A stretch of 17,903 nucleotides of DNA from Gammaproteobacteria bacterium (lineage in GTDB: Bacteria > Pseudomonadota > Gammaproteobacteria > UBA9214). The position numbers and the translations under genes are program-made. This document shows positions 1-7,148 of this stretch, piece by piece. How positions within the stretch are numbered: the first letter of the stretch is position 1; each line of letters starts with the position of its first letter. The notes beneath the pieces were generated by a model. That model was not told the origin of the DNA. It searched no databases and saw nothing but the letters and a program-made list of their open reading frames with translations. Where the stretch lies: the NCBI GenBank assembly GCA_020027635.1, contig JAHKKL010000005.1:1-17903 (forward strand), in the 5' to 3' direction.

Positions 1-1274
1 GTCGAAAACTTGTAACCGCGCCGGTACTCGAATTTGTCCACGGCCTTCATCAGGCCGATATTGCCTTCCTGGATCAGGTCGAGGAACTGCAGCCCGCGAT
101 TGGTGTATTTCTTCGCAATAGAGATCACCAGGCGCAGATTGGCCTCCACCATTTCCTTCTTGGCGCGGCGGGCCTTGGCCTCGCCGATGGACATGCGCCG
201 ATTGATGTCCTTGATCTCGGCGATGGACAGGTGGGCTTCCCCCTGAATCGAGATCAGCTTGTTCTGTATCCGCTGGATTTCATCGCGATACTGCGCCAGT
301 TGTGCGGAGTATTTGTGGTTGCCCTTGATCTGCCTGTCTATCCAGTTCAGGTCCGTCTCGTTGTCGGGAAAGGAGGTGATGAAGTCCTTGCGCGGCATAT
401 CGGCATTATTGATGCAGATGTCCATGATGGACCGCTCGTGAGAGCGTATGCGGTCGATGTTTCGCCGCAGGTTCGCCGTCAGTATTTCCACGATGCGCGG
501 AACCAGCTTCAGCATCACGAACTGCTGTTCAAGCTGCGTGCGCAGTTTCTCGATGCGCGCCTGGTTACTGCCGCCTTTCTCGATAGCCTTCTGCAGCTGG
601 CTATAGGTTTTCTCCATTTCCGCGAAAACCTTGCGGGCCTCCTCGGGGTCGGGTCCGGTATCCGCAATGGGCGTCTCGGCATCCTCTTCGTCACTGTCGA
701 TGCTGTCATCATCGGGCGGCGGGGCGAGCGCCACCTCCAGCGGTGCCGTTTCTTCATCGGCATTGGGATCGACAAAGCCGCTGATGAGATCGTTCAGACG
801 CATATCGCCGGCTTCCACGCGTTCGAAGGCACGCAGCAGGGTCGCCGTGGATTCGGGGAATGAAGCAAGCGCAACGAAGACCTGGTTCAGGCCGTCCTCG
901 ATCCGCTTGGCGATCACGATCTCGCCCTCGCGGGTGAGCAGTTCGACTGTGCCCATTTCGCGCATGTACATGCGCACGGGATCCGTGGTCCGGCCGAACT
1001 CGCTGTCCACGGTGACCAGAGTGGCCGCAGCTTCCTCGGCGGCATCATCATCGGCCGAATTCTTGGTGCTGGCTAGCAGCAAAGAGTCCGCATCCGGTGC
1101 GACTTCATGCACCAGAATACCCATGTCATTGATCATCGCGATGATATCCTCGATCTGCTGCGGATCGACGATCTCCTCGGGAAGATGGTCATTCACCTCG
1201 GCGTAGGTCAGGAAGCCCTGGTCCTTGCCTTTTTCAATCAGGTGCTTGAGTCGAGACTGTTGATTTTTGTCCAT
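1..1274 (-). CDS. rpoD: RNA polymerase primary sigma factor RpoD, sigma-70 (3' end beyond window)
   Basis: Housekeeping sigma factor that directs core RNA polymerase to -35/-10 promoters. I translated the minus strand from the ATG at 1274: 424 codons run to the window edge. Region 1.1 begins MDKNQQSRLKHLIEKGKDQG. Region 1.2 lies around residues 96-130 (DPVRMYMREMGTVELLTREG), then comes an acidic non-conserved insert near residues 170-195. Region 2.1-2.3 is at the very end (NLRLVISIAKKYTNRGLQF, then DLIQEGNIGLMKAV and EYRRGYKFS). Regions 2.4, 3 and 4 lie outside the window, so this is truncation by the edge and not a broken gene. The length to region 2.3 matches the E. coli protein of 613 residues. 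It follows dnaG after 126 bases that contain a good sigma-70 promoter. No strong Shine-Dalgarno is visible before the ATG. Confidence 0.97.
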   Translation of the reverse strand, partial: MDKNQQSRLKHLIEKGKDQGFLTYAEVNDHLPEEIVDPQQIEDIIAMINDMGILVHEVAPDADSLLLASTKNSADDDAAEEAAATLVTVDSEFGRTTDPVRMYMREMGTVELLTREGEIVIAKRIEDGLNQVFVALASFPESTATLLRAFERVEAGDMRLNDLISGFVDPNADEETAPLEVALAPPPDDDSIDSDEEDAETPIADTGPDPEEARKVFAEMEKTYSQLQKAIEKGGSNQARIEKLRTQLEQQFVMLKLVPRIVEILTANLRRNIDRIRSHERSIMDICINNADMPRKDFITSFPDNETDLNWIDRQIKGNHKYSAQLAQYRDEIQRIQNKLISIQGEAHLSIAEIKDINRRMSIGEAKARRAKKEMVEANLRLVISIAKKYTNRGLQFLDLIQEGNIGLMKAVDKFEYRRGYKFS

Positions 1275-1340
1275 AGTCACTTGTAGCGGCATGCGCGCTG
1301 CCGTCATTAGAAACCGCAAAGGGAGTCAAATTAATCGCGC

Positions 1341-1369
1341 AGTATAATTAATATATGATAGTCGGCCAA
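1341..1369 (-). promoter_or_regulatory. Predicted sigma-70 promoter for rpoD
   Basis: On the minus strand, TTGGCC (1364-1369) is followed by a 17-base AT-rich spacer and TATACT (1341-1346), five of six matches to the -10 consensus. It lies in the dnaG-rpoD gap, with a start expected near 1334 and a leader of about 60 bases. It would let rpoD be transcribed apart from rpsU-dnaG, as is known for E. coli rpoD. Predicted from sequence only. Confidence 0.6.
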
Positions 1370-1400
1370 GAGAAAAACAAGGCTTGCCCTGCCCCCAGAA

Positions 1401-3176
1401 TTACCGCCTGGCATCGGCATGGCGGGCCTGGAGCAGCGTCTTCAGCTCCTGTTTTTCCTTGTCATTCAGAGTTCTATGGCGCTCGTCATGCAATAATGCG
1501 CTTATGCGCTTCTCGGTGATCAGGTGTGCTATCTGGCTAAAATGGCCGCGCACTTCCGCCGCCAGGTCGAGTTTTTCAGTCAAAGGTGTCCACTGTGCCA
1601 GCTTGTGCAGGTAGCGTGCTTCCTCGCGACCGCGCCAGTGTTCCAGTACCGCCCCGGTATTCAACCCCGGTTGCCGCTGCAGCAATTCCAGCAATTCAAG
1701 CAACAGTGTGACACCCGGCGTGGCATCGGGTTCCGGGATCCGGGGCATTTCGATTTTTTGCGCCAGGTCCGGCTGGTGCAGCAGCATGGCTATCGCTTCC
1801 CTTACCGGTGATTTGCCGCTGCCGGTGGCATGTGCGGACATCGCGGACGTTGTTCCCGCCACGCCCCTGTTTTCTGCCGGTTTCTGGAAGCGATCGGCCA
1901 GATGACTGCTGTCGGTGCGGGCAATTTGTGCCAGCCGCTCCAGCATGAGCTGGCGGAAGATGCTGTCGGGTAGCCTGGAGAGGAGCGGCCGCGCCAGGTC
2001 CACCAGCCGCGCCCGGCCATCGATGCTATCCGTGTCCACCTGGCTGGAGAGGTGGTCGAAGAGAAAATCGGACAGGTGAACGGAATGCGTGATCATGTTC
2101 TCGAATTCATCCTTGCCGGTCTTGCGCACCAGGGTGTCGGGATCCTCGCCATCCGGCAGGAACAGGAAACGAGCTTCTCGCCCGTCGGTTAGGACGGGGA
2201 GGGCGTTTTCAAGCGCCCGCCATGCTGCGGCGCGCCCGGCCCGGTCACCATCGAAGCAGAACACCACTTCGGGCACCGTGCGGTAGAGGCGCTCCAGGTG
2301 GTCGGGCGTGGTGGAGGTCCCCAGGGTGGCGACGGCGTAGTTGATGTCGAACTGGGCCAGCGCCACCACGTCCATATAGCCTTCCACCACCAGGATGCGA
2401 TCCAGCCGGCGCACGGCCTTGCGTGCCTCATACAGTCCATAGAGTTCGCGGCCCTTGTGGAAGATCGATGATTCGGGACTGTTGAGATACTTGGGGGTGT
2501 CCTCACCGAGGACCCGCCCCCCGAAGCCGACGGTACGGCCGCGCCGGTCGCGTATGGGGAACTGGATCCGGTCGCGAAACCGGTCGTATATGCCGCTGGC
2601 ATCGGTGCGCTCGATGAGCAATCCGGTTTCAAGCAACGCGGCGCGTGACGCGGCATCACCACCCAGCGCCCGTGCCAGGTTGTCCCAACCGGGCGGCGCG
2701 AAGCCGATGTCGAAGCGCGCGGCGATATCGCCGGTCAATCCGCGTCGTTTGAGATATTCAACCGCCCGGGCGGCCTGCGGGTGGGTGCGCAATTGCTGCC
2801 GGTAATAGCGTGACACCTCCTCGAGCAGCGCATAAAGGGGTTGCGTGGGTGGCTGCGATGCCGACTCGGCTGCCGCCTCGCGCGGCACCTCCAGCCCGGC
2901 CATATGGGCGAGTTCCTCGACGGCCTCCACAAACTCCATGTGTTCGTAATCCATGAGGAAGCTGATGGCGGTGCCGTGGACGCCACAGCCGAAGCAGTGG
3001 TAAAACTGCTTCACTTGGCTGACGGTGAACGAGGGGGTTTTTTCGTTATGGAACGGACAGCAGGCCTTGTATTCGCGCCCGGCTTTTTTGAGTGGAACGC
3101 GGGCATCGATAACATCGACGATATCGGTGCGGGTCAGCAGATCGTCGATGAAGGCTTGGGGAATCCGGCCGGACAT
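1401..3176 (-). CDS. dnaG: DNA primase DnaG
   Basis: Synthesises the RNA primers for lagging-strand and origin replication, recruited by the DnaB helicase. 591 residues, close to E. coli DnaG (581). Three domains are visible. The N-terminal CHC2-type zinc ribbon has C40-PF-H43 and C61-FG-C64. The catalytic core has a TOPRIM fold with E264 in VVEGYMD, the FDGD acidic motif (D308, D310) and D344-P-D346. The variable helical C-terminal region from about residue 450 is expected to bind DnaB. All acidic metal-binding residues known from the family are present. The start at 3176 places MSGRIPQAFIDDLL at the N-terminus, as is typical; the Shine-Dalgarno is weak. It sits between yqeY (278 bases upstream) and rpoD, in the usual macromolecular-synthesis order, although that upstream gap is long for an operon. 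Confidence 0.97.
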   Translation of the reverse strand: MSGRIPQAFIDDLLTRTDIVDVIDARVPLKKAGREYKACCPFHNEKTPSFTVSQVKQFYHCFGCGVHGTAISFLMDYEHMEFVEAVEELAHMAGLEVPREAAAESASQPPTQPLYALLEEVSRYYRQQLRTHPQAARAVEYLKRRGLTGDIAARFDIGFAPPGWDNLARALGGDAASRAALLETGLLIERTDASGIYDRFRDRIQFPIRDRRGRTVGFGGRVLGEDTPKYLNSPESSIFHKGRELYGLYEARKAVRRLDRILVVEGYMDVVALAQFDINYAVATLGTSTTPDHLERLYRTVPEVVFCFDGDRAGRAAAWRALENALPVLTDGREARFLFLPDGEDPDTLVRKTGKDEFENMITHSVHLSDFLFDHLSSQVDTDSIDGRARLVDLARPLLSRLPDSIFRQLMLERLAQIARTDSSHLADRFQKPAENRGVAGTTSAMSAHATGSGKSPVREAIAMLLHQPDLAQKIEMPRIPEPDATPGVTLLLELLELLQRQPGLNTGAVLEHWRGREEARYLHKLAQWTPLTEKLDLAAEVRGHFSQIAHLITEKRISALLHDERHRTLNDKEKQELKTLLQARHADARR

Positions 3177-3296
3177 GGGAACAAGAGTAAAAGGGTCAGG
3201 GTCGGAAGGAAAGCGCTTGCGGGAAAGGGCCCGGCAGGCACGCCGCAGGGAGCAAGCGCAACCTGGCCGGTTTAAGTGGTTACCCTATGTGCTGAT

Positions 3297-3318
3297 TTCC
3301 GCACACTTCATTGCGGAA
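3297..3318 (-). other. Perfect 7-bp hairpin in the yqeY-dnaG spacer
   Basis: TTCCGCA (3297-3303) pairs with TGCGGAA (3312-3318) around an 8-base loop. No T-run follows on either strand, so it is not a classical intrinsic terminator. It would lie in the leader of a dnaG transcript or in read-through RNA from rpsU-yqeY. Function unknown. Confidence 0.4.
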
Positions 3319-3425
3319 GAGCCATCCGAGGTGACATTTTCCTAACGGGCAGTCCCGCCTCAGTCGGTCGCGCTCGGACGATGCGGGCAGTACCGGTGAC
3401 CAACAGCGATGGTCCGGCAGTCCGA

Positions 3426-3442
3426 TGCGGAAAGACTCCGCA
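3426..3442 (-). other. Perfect 6-bp hairpin just after the yqeY stop codon
   Basis: TGCGGA (3426-3431) pairs with TCCGCA (3437-3442) around a 5-base loop, 12 bases beyond the yqeY stop. There is no U-tract after it on the minus strand. It could act as an RNA 3'-end stabiliser, a factor-dependent stop or a processing site. In E. coli a terminator between rpsU and dnaG lowers primase output; equivalence here is inference. Confidence 0.4.
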
Positions 3443-3454
3443 CAGGCAGGTTGC

Positions 3455-3898
3455 TCAACCGAGTCGAGCCTTGATCAGCGCGCTGACGGCGCCCATATCG
3501 GCGCGGCCCTGCAGTCTGGGTTTCAGCTGTGCCATCACCTTGCCCATGTCCTTGATGGATGCCGCGCCGGTTTGCGCCATGGCATCATCGATCAGGGCAT
3601 TGAGTTCGTTCTCGCTGAGTTGTTCGGGGAGGTATGTCTGGATGACCGCCAGTTCGGCGGTCTCCTGATTGACCAGATCCGTGCGACCGGCCTTTTCGAA
3701 CTGGCTGATGGATTCGCGTCGTTGCTTGACCATCCTGTCGAGTACGACCGTGGCCTCGGCATCGTCGAGATCCTTGCGTTCATCGATCTCTTTCTGCTTG
3801 ATCGCCGCCAGCATCAGTCGGATGGTCCCCAGCCGCGGTTTGTCAGCGGCCCGCATCGCGTCCTTCATGTCCTGCTGAATGCGCTCCTTGAGCGACAT
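3455..3898 (-). CDS. GatB/YqeY domain-containing protein
   Basis: A 147-residue protein of the YqeY family, related to the tail domain of the GatB subunit of tRNA-dependent amidotransferases. The start (MSLKERIQQDMKDAMRAADK), the central YLPEQLSENEL segment and the MGKVMAQLKPRL/MGAVSALIKARL end are diagnostic of the family. It is predicted cytosolic and mostly helical. The molecular role is not established; tRNA binding is suggested by homology only. The gene lies 23 bases after rpsU and before dnaG, a position conserved in many gammaproteobacteria, so it is probably co-transcribed with rpsU. No good Shine-Dalgarno precedes the ATG, which suggests translational coupling to rpsU or a leader-independent start; this is inference. 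Confidence 0.93.
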   Translation of the reverse strand: MSLKERIQQDMKDAMRAADKPRLGTIRLMLAAIKQKEIDERKDLDDAEATVVLDRMVKQRRESISQFEKAGRTDLVNQETAELAVIQTYLPEQLSENELNALIDDAMAQTGAASIKDMGKVMAQLKPRLQGRADMGAVSALIKARLG

Positions 3899-3921
3899 GC
3901 CGAGGGGATGGTTGTGGAAGG

Positions 3922-4137
3922 TCAGTAGAGACGAACGCGGCGAGCGAGTTCGCGCGAGACCTTCTTCTGGGTGCGCTTGACGGCAGCGGCCTGCTTGCGC
4001 TTGCGCTCCTGGGTGGGTTTTTCATAAAACTCGCGCCGGCGCACTTCGGCGAGAATGCCGGCCTTTTCGCAGGCACGCTTGAAGCGCCGCATGGCGATCT
4101 CGAACGGTTCGTTATCTTTTACACGTACATTTGGCAT
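3922..4137 (-). CDS. rpsU: 30S ribosomal protein S21
   Basis: Small basic protein of the 30S subunit, needed for efficient initiation on natural mRNAs. 71 residues, the same length as E. coli S21. The start is MPNVRVKDNEPFEIAMRRFK and the C-terminus is Arg/Lys-rich, ending ELARRVRLY. It is the first gene of the minus-strand block rpsU-yqeY-dnaG-rpoD, with a predicted promoter at 4182-4210. The leader is about 40 bases with only a weak GGAA upstream of the ATG. tsaD diverges from the same 114-base spacer. Confidence 0.97.
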   Translation of the reverse strand: MPNVRVKDNEPFEIAMRRFKRACEKAGILAEVRRREFYEKPTQERKRKQAAAVKRTQKKVSRELARRVRLY

Positions 4138-4181
4138 ACAGGTTCCAGACGGTTGTTCAGCTCAGTGAGCGAGGGCTGCGA

Positions 4182-4210
4182 ATTTTATACAGGTCCAGGC
4201 AAAAAGGCAA
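4182..4210 (-). promoter_or_regulatory. Predicted sigma-70 promoter for rpsU
   Basis: On the minus strand, TTGCCT (4205-4210), 17 bases, then TAAAAT (4182-4187); an overlapping TATAAA register (4184-4189) is also possible. The expected start is about 40 bases from the rpsU ATG. It is the best candidate driver of the macromolecular-synthesis block. I could not find an equally convincing promoter for the divergent tsaD. Confidence 0.55.
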
Positions 4211-4251
4211 AATTTCCTTGTGTAACAAGAACCGGCGTAGATAATCCCAGC

Positions 4252-5265
4252 ATGCGTGTGCTGGGCATAGAAACCTCGTGTGACGAAACCGGTGTGGCGG
4301 TGTATGACGGCGCCGTCGGGTTGCTGGCTCATGCCCTGCACAGCCAGGTCGCCCTGCACGCCCGTTACGGAGGTGTGGTACCGGAACTGGCTTCCCGTGA
4401 TCACGTCCGCAAGCTCCTGCCATTGGTAAATAAGGTGCTGAAAGACAGTGCAATTTCTCCCGGACAAGTGGATGGCGTCGCCTATACGGCCGGCCCGGGA
4501 CTGGTCGGGGCGCTGCTGGTGGGCGCATTGACGGCGCGTAGCCTGGCCTGGGCCTGGAACGTGCCCGCCATTGCCGTGCATCACATGGAGGGACATTTGC
4601 TGGCCCCGATGCTGGAGGCGGAGCCGCCCGACTTTCCCTTCATCGCGCTGCTGGTTTCCGGTGGTCATACCCTGCTGGTCGAAGTCGGCGGGGTGGGACG
4701 TTACCGGGTGCTGGGCGATTCCATCGACGATGCCGTGGGCGAGGCCTTCGACAAGACGGCCAAGCTGCTCGGACTGCCGTATCCGGGCGGTCCGGCCCTC
4801 GCCGAGCTGGCGCGGCAGGGCGATCCGGCGCGCTACCGCTTTCCGCGGCCCATGACCGACCGTCCCGGACTGGACTTCAGCTTCAGCGGGCTCAAGACCT
4901 ATGCCCTGAATACCTGGCGTGAATCCACGCAGGGCGCGCAGGACCGGGCGGATATCGCGCGCGCGTTCGAAGAGGCCGTGGTCGATACCCTGATGATCAA
5001 ATGCCGCCGCGCGCTCGTCGAAACCGGGATCGGGCGCCTGGTGGTGGCCGGTGGCGTCGGCGCCAATCAGCGTCTGCGCGAGCGGCTCTCCGACCTCATG
5101 AGGCGCGAAGGCGGGCGGGTTTTCTATCCGCGACCGGAGTTCTGCACCGATAACGGCGCCATGATCGCCTGCGCGGGTTACCAGAGGCTGCAGGCCGGTC
5201 GCACCGAAGGGCTCGCCGTCCGGGTGTTCCCGCGCTGGTCGCTGGAAGAACTGGAGGCCGTGTAG
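4252..5265 (+). CDS. tsaD: tRNA N6-threonylcarbamoyladenosine (t6A) transferase TsaD
   Basis: Transfers the threonylcarbamoyl group onto A37 of ANN-decoding tRNAs, working in the cytosol with TsaB, TsaC and TsaE. With the ATG at 4252 the product is 337 residues, the E. coli length, and begins MRVLGIETSCDETGVAVYDG. An in-frame ATG at 4153 would add 33 non-conserved residues and overlap the rpsU promoter, so I rejected it. Metal ligands H111 and H115 (HHMEGH) are in place, as are the ASKHA motifs: ETSCDET, LVSGGHT, DFSFSGLKT, VAGGVGANQRLRE and FCTDNGAM, whose Asp is the third ligand. It diverges from rpsU and converges with plsY, with a REP-like pair in the 279-base gap downstream. No strong Shine-Dalgarno is visible. 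Confidence 0.97.
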   Translation: MRVLGIETSCDETGVAVYDGAVGLLAHALHSQVALHARYGGVVPELASRDHVRKLLPLVNKVLKDSAISPGQVDGVAYTAGPGLVGALLVGALTARSLAWAWNVPAIAVHHMEGHLLAPMLEAEPPDFPFIALLVSGGHTLLVEVGGVGRYRVLGDSIDDAVGEAFDKTAKLLGLPYPGGPALAELARQGDPARYRFPRPMTDRPGLDFSFSGLKTYALNTWRESTQGAQDRADIARAFEEAVVDTLMIKCRRALVETGIGRLVVAGGVGANQRLRERLSDLMRREGGRVFYPRPEFCTDNGAMIACAGYQRLQAGRTEGLAVRVFPRWSLEELEAV

Positions 5266-5362
5266 TTTTAGAGGCCCATCGATACGGGATCAGTAAACCC
5301 CTCGCCTTCAGTCGATGGATGATAAGCTGCCAGCCCCGAAGGAGGCGAGGCCGAGGTAATGC

Positions 5363-5429
5363 GTAGGTGCGAATTTATTCGCACAACGGGGGGTGATCGA
5401 GCGTTTTGTTCGAATGAATTCGAACCTAC
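5363..5429. repeat. Inverted pair of REP-like palindromes (GTAGGTKCGAAT type)
   Basis: Element 1 (5363-5384) is GTAG followed by the palindrome GTGCGAAT-TT-ATTCGCAC. Element 2 (5408-5429), read on the minus strand, is GTAG followed by GTTCGAAT-TC-ATTCGAAC. They face each other across 23 bases. The one stem position that differs is compensated (G-C in one, T-A in the other), which argues for selection on the hairpin. The GTAG foot followed by a palindrome matches REP elements mobilised by TnpA-REP/RAYT transposases. The pair lies between the convergent genes tsaD and plsY, a usual site for such elements. Confidence 0.8.
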
Positions 5430-5462
5430 AAATAGCCTGCTGAAGCCTGATGGCCGATCGAT

Positions 5463-5519
5463 CCAGCTTTAGCCGGTGGAGTTTCACTCCCGCGCGCGAG
5501 TCGCCGCTGGTTTGCCAGC
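5463..5519 (-). other. Three consecutive small hairpins downstream of plsY
   Basis: Three stems lie in a row: 5463-5476 (CCGGC-TAAA-GCTGG on the minus strand, with one G-U pair), 5478-5490 (five pairs around TTC) and 5506-5519 (five pairs around TTTG). The first pairs fully only as minus-strand RNA, which suggests the structure belongs to the plsY transcript. No T-run follows. This may be a 3'-end structure of plsY or a degenerate repeat. Confidence 0.35.
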
Positions 5520-5544
5520 ATGAAGGCAGACGCCCTTAGAAGCA

Positions 5545-6162
5545 TCAATCGGGATTTTGCCTGTCCCGGCCGGAGCGTAATTCGATCCTGCCCTCGGTGC
5601 CGTTCAGGAGATCCCGGATATTGGTGCGGTGCCGCCAGAACAGCATGAGGGTGATAACGATCGTGACGCCGATAAACGCCGGCTCGGGCTTGAATAACCA
5701 GAAACAGGCCGGCGCCAGCAGCATGGCCGTCAGTGCGGACAGCGAGGAGATGCGGAACAGGAAGGCCATCAGCAGCCAGATGCCGGCGACACTCATACCG
5801 ACCGGCCAGTACAGGCCGAAGGCCACGCCGAGCGCGGTAGCAACGCCCTTGCCGCCCTGGAAGCTGAAAAACACCGGATAAAGGTGGCCGATAAAGGCGG
5901 CCAGTGCCGTGGCGGACTGGATGACCGGGCTGGCATGCAGGGCCTGCGCAATCAGCACCGGCACGAGTCCCTTGAGCATGTCGCCGGTGAGGGTGAGGAA
6001 AGCCGCTTTTTTCCCGCCCAGCCGCAGGACGTTGGTCGCGCCGGGGTTGCCTGAACCCTCGGTGCGCGGGTCCGGCAGCCCCATGAGATGACAGGTGAGG
6101 ATAGCGGTGGATATCGAGCCGAAGAGGTAACCGCCCAATACCAGCAGGAAATCGATGATCAT
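5545..6162 (-). CDS. plsY: Glycerol-3-phosphate acyltransferase PlsY
   Basis: Inner-membrane enzyme that transfers the acyl group from acyl-phosphate to glycerol-3-phosphate, the first step of phospholipid synthesis with PlsX. About 205 residues with several hydrophobic segments, starting MIIDFLLVLGGYLFGS. The three family loops are visible: GSGNPGATNVLRLGGK, GHLYPVFFSFQGGKGVAT and, near the C-terminus, FWRHRTNIRDLLNGTE. The start at 6162 matches the E. coli length to the first motif. In-frame ATGs at 6171 and 6198 are possible (3 and 12 residues longer), and none has a clear Shine-Dalgarno. It diverges from folB across a gap holding a GC-rich hairpin, and converges with tsaD. Confidence 0.95.
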   Translation of the reverse strand: MIIDFLLVLGGYLFGSISTAILTCHLMGLPDPRTEGSGNPGATNVLRLGGKKAAFLTLTGDMLKGLVPVLIAQALHASPVIQSATALAAFIGHLYPVFFSFQGGKGVATALGVAFGLYWPVGMSVAGIWLLMAFLFRISSLSALTAMLLAPACFWLFKPEPAFIGVTIVITLMLFWRHRTNIRDLLNGTEGRIELRSGRDRQNPD

Positions 6163-6200
6163 GAGGCGCATTGGAATCGCAAAGCCGCGCGGCGTCAAGC

Positions 6201-6225
6201 GGCACGGGTGGGTGTTCCCCGTGCC
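6201..6225 (-). other. 8-bp GC-rich hairpin upstream of plsY
   Basis: GGCACGGG (6201-6208) pairs perfectly with CCCGTGCC (6218-6225) around a 9-base loop. It lies about 40 bases upstream of the plsY start and just behind the predicted folB promoter. It could be a leader structure of plsY mRNA or a protein-binding dyad between the divergent genes; no T-run supports termination. Confidence 0.4.
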
Positions 6226-6229
6226 TGAC

Positions 6230-6258
6230 TGGCCAACGGCACGGCGAGGACCTATATT
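6230..6258 (+). promoter_or_regulatory. Predicted sigma-70 promoter for folB-folK
   Basis: TGGCCA (6230-6235, four of six matches), 17 bases, then TATATT (6253-6258, five of six). The start is predicted about 23 bases before the folB ATG. Sequence-based prediction only. Confidence 0.45.
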
Positions 6259-6287
6259 GACCGCAACGACAACGGCGTGCGAGTGAC

Positions 6288-6650
6288 ATGGACATTATTT
6301 TCATCAGTGAGTTGCGGATCGAGACCATCATCGGAATCTACGACTGGGAGCGGGTGACGAAACAAACGGTCAGTCTCGACCTGGAGATGGCGACGGATAT
6401 CCGCAAGGCGGCCGCCACGGACCGTATCGAAGATACCCTGAATTACAAGGCTGTCGCCAAACGCCTGCTTGAATTTGTCGGCGCGAGCGATTTCCAGCTG
6501 GTGGAAACGCTGGCCGAGAAGATTGCCGCGATTGTGCTCGAGGAATTCAACGTGGCCTGGCTGCGGCTCCGGCTGCACAAGCCCGGCGCCGTGCGCGGTT
6601 CACGTGATGTTGGCGTCGTGATCGAGCGGGGCACCCGGGAGCCTGTTTGA
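6288..6650 (+). CDS. folB: Dihydroneopterin aldolase FolB
   Basis: Converts 7,8-dihydroneopterin to 6-hydroxymethyl-7,8-dihydropterin and glycolaldehyde in folate synthesis; the family forms octamers. 120 residues, nearly collinear with E. coli FolB: MDIIFISELRIETIIGIYDW start, Glu21 just after IYDW, E73 in LVETLAEKIA, and catalytic Lys98 in LHKPGAV, all at E. coli positions. The end GVVIERG is also typical. The stop TGA at 6648-6650 directly abuts the GTG start of folK, so the two are translationally coupled and supply consecutive pathway steps. The Shine-Dalgarno is weak. Confidence 0.96.
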   Translation: MDIIFISELRIETIIGIYDWERVTKQTVSLDLEMATDIRKAAATDRIEDTLNYKAVAKRLLEFVGASDFQLVETLAEKIAAIVLEEFNVAWLRLRLHKPGAVRGSRDVGVVIERGTREPV

Positions 6651-7148
6651 GTGGCGCGCGTGTATGTCAGCGTCGGCAGCAATATCGATCGCGAACGCAA
6701 CATCGCCATGGCACTGCGTCTGCTGGAAGCAAGGTTTGGTCGGCTGCTACGCTCATCAGTTTTTGAAAGCGCGGCGGTCGGTTTTGACAGCGCTCCTTTC
6801 TACAATCTGGTCGTTGGATTCGACACCCGTGAAACGCCGCGCGAGATTCAGGACGTGTTGCACAGCATCGAAGAGGCCAGCGGCCGGATTCGCACCACCG
6901 GTCTGTCGGCCCGTACACTGGATCTGGATCTTCTCCTCTATGACGACCTGGTGACCGAGGTAGACGGCATGGTACTGCCGCGCAAGGACATCACCCGTTA
7001 CGCCTTCGTGCTGGCGCCGCTCGCCGAAATTGCCGGTTCGCTGCGCCACCCGGTCAGCGGCGAACGCTATGCCGACATGTGGTCCGAATTCGATGCGGCG
7101 GGCCAGGTCTTGTCGCGGGTAGACTGGCCGCCCGCCACGGCGTCCTGA
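6651..7148 (+). CDS. folK: 2-amino-4-hydroxy-6-hydroxymethyldihydropteridine pyrophosphokinase FolK (HPPK)
   Basis: Transfers pyrophosphate from ATP to 6-hydroxymethyl-7,8-dihydropterin, the FolB product, giving the substrate of dihydropteroate synthase. 165 residues, similar to E. coli HPPK (159). The N-terminal YVSVGSNIDRERNI strand-loop and the HPPK signature SARTLDLDLLLYDD with Mg-binding D91 and D93 are clear, and the RYAFVLAPLAEIA tail segment is typical. The start codon is GTG at 6651, immediately after the folB stop with no gap; the frame before it belongs to folB only out of phase, and no nearer ATG preserves the N-terminal strand. Downstream, 97 bases separate it from the methyltransferase gene. 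Confidence 0.95.
   Translation: MARVYVSVGSNIDRERNIAMALRLLEARFGRLLRSSVFESAAVGFDSAPFYNLVVGFDTRETPREIQDVLHSIEEASGRIRTTGLSARTLDLDLLLYDDLVTEVDGMVLPRKDITRYAFVLAPLAEIAGSLRHPVSGERYADMWSEFDAAGQVLSRVDWPPATAS

Noticed and set aside
231..863. A 210-codon plus-strand open frame
   Set aside because: Antisense to rpoD, whose translation is unambiguous.
3426..3442. Intrinsic terminator after yqeY
   Set aside because: The stem is perfect but no T-run follows on the minus strand; kept only as a hairpin.
5300..5350. Terminator after tsaD (CCTCGCC at 5300-5306 with GGCGAGG at 5344-5350)
   Set aside because: The loop is over 35 bases and no T-run follows; pairing may be chance in GC-rich DNA.
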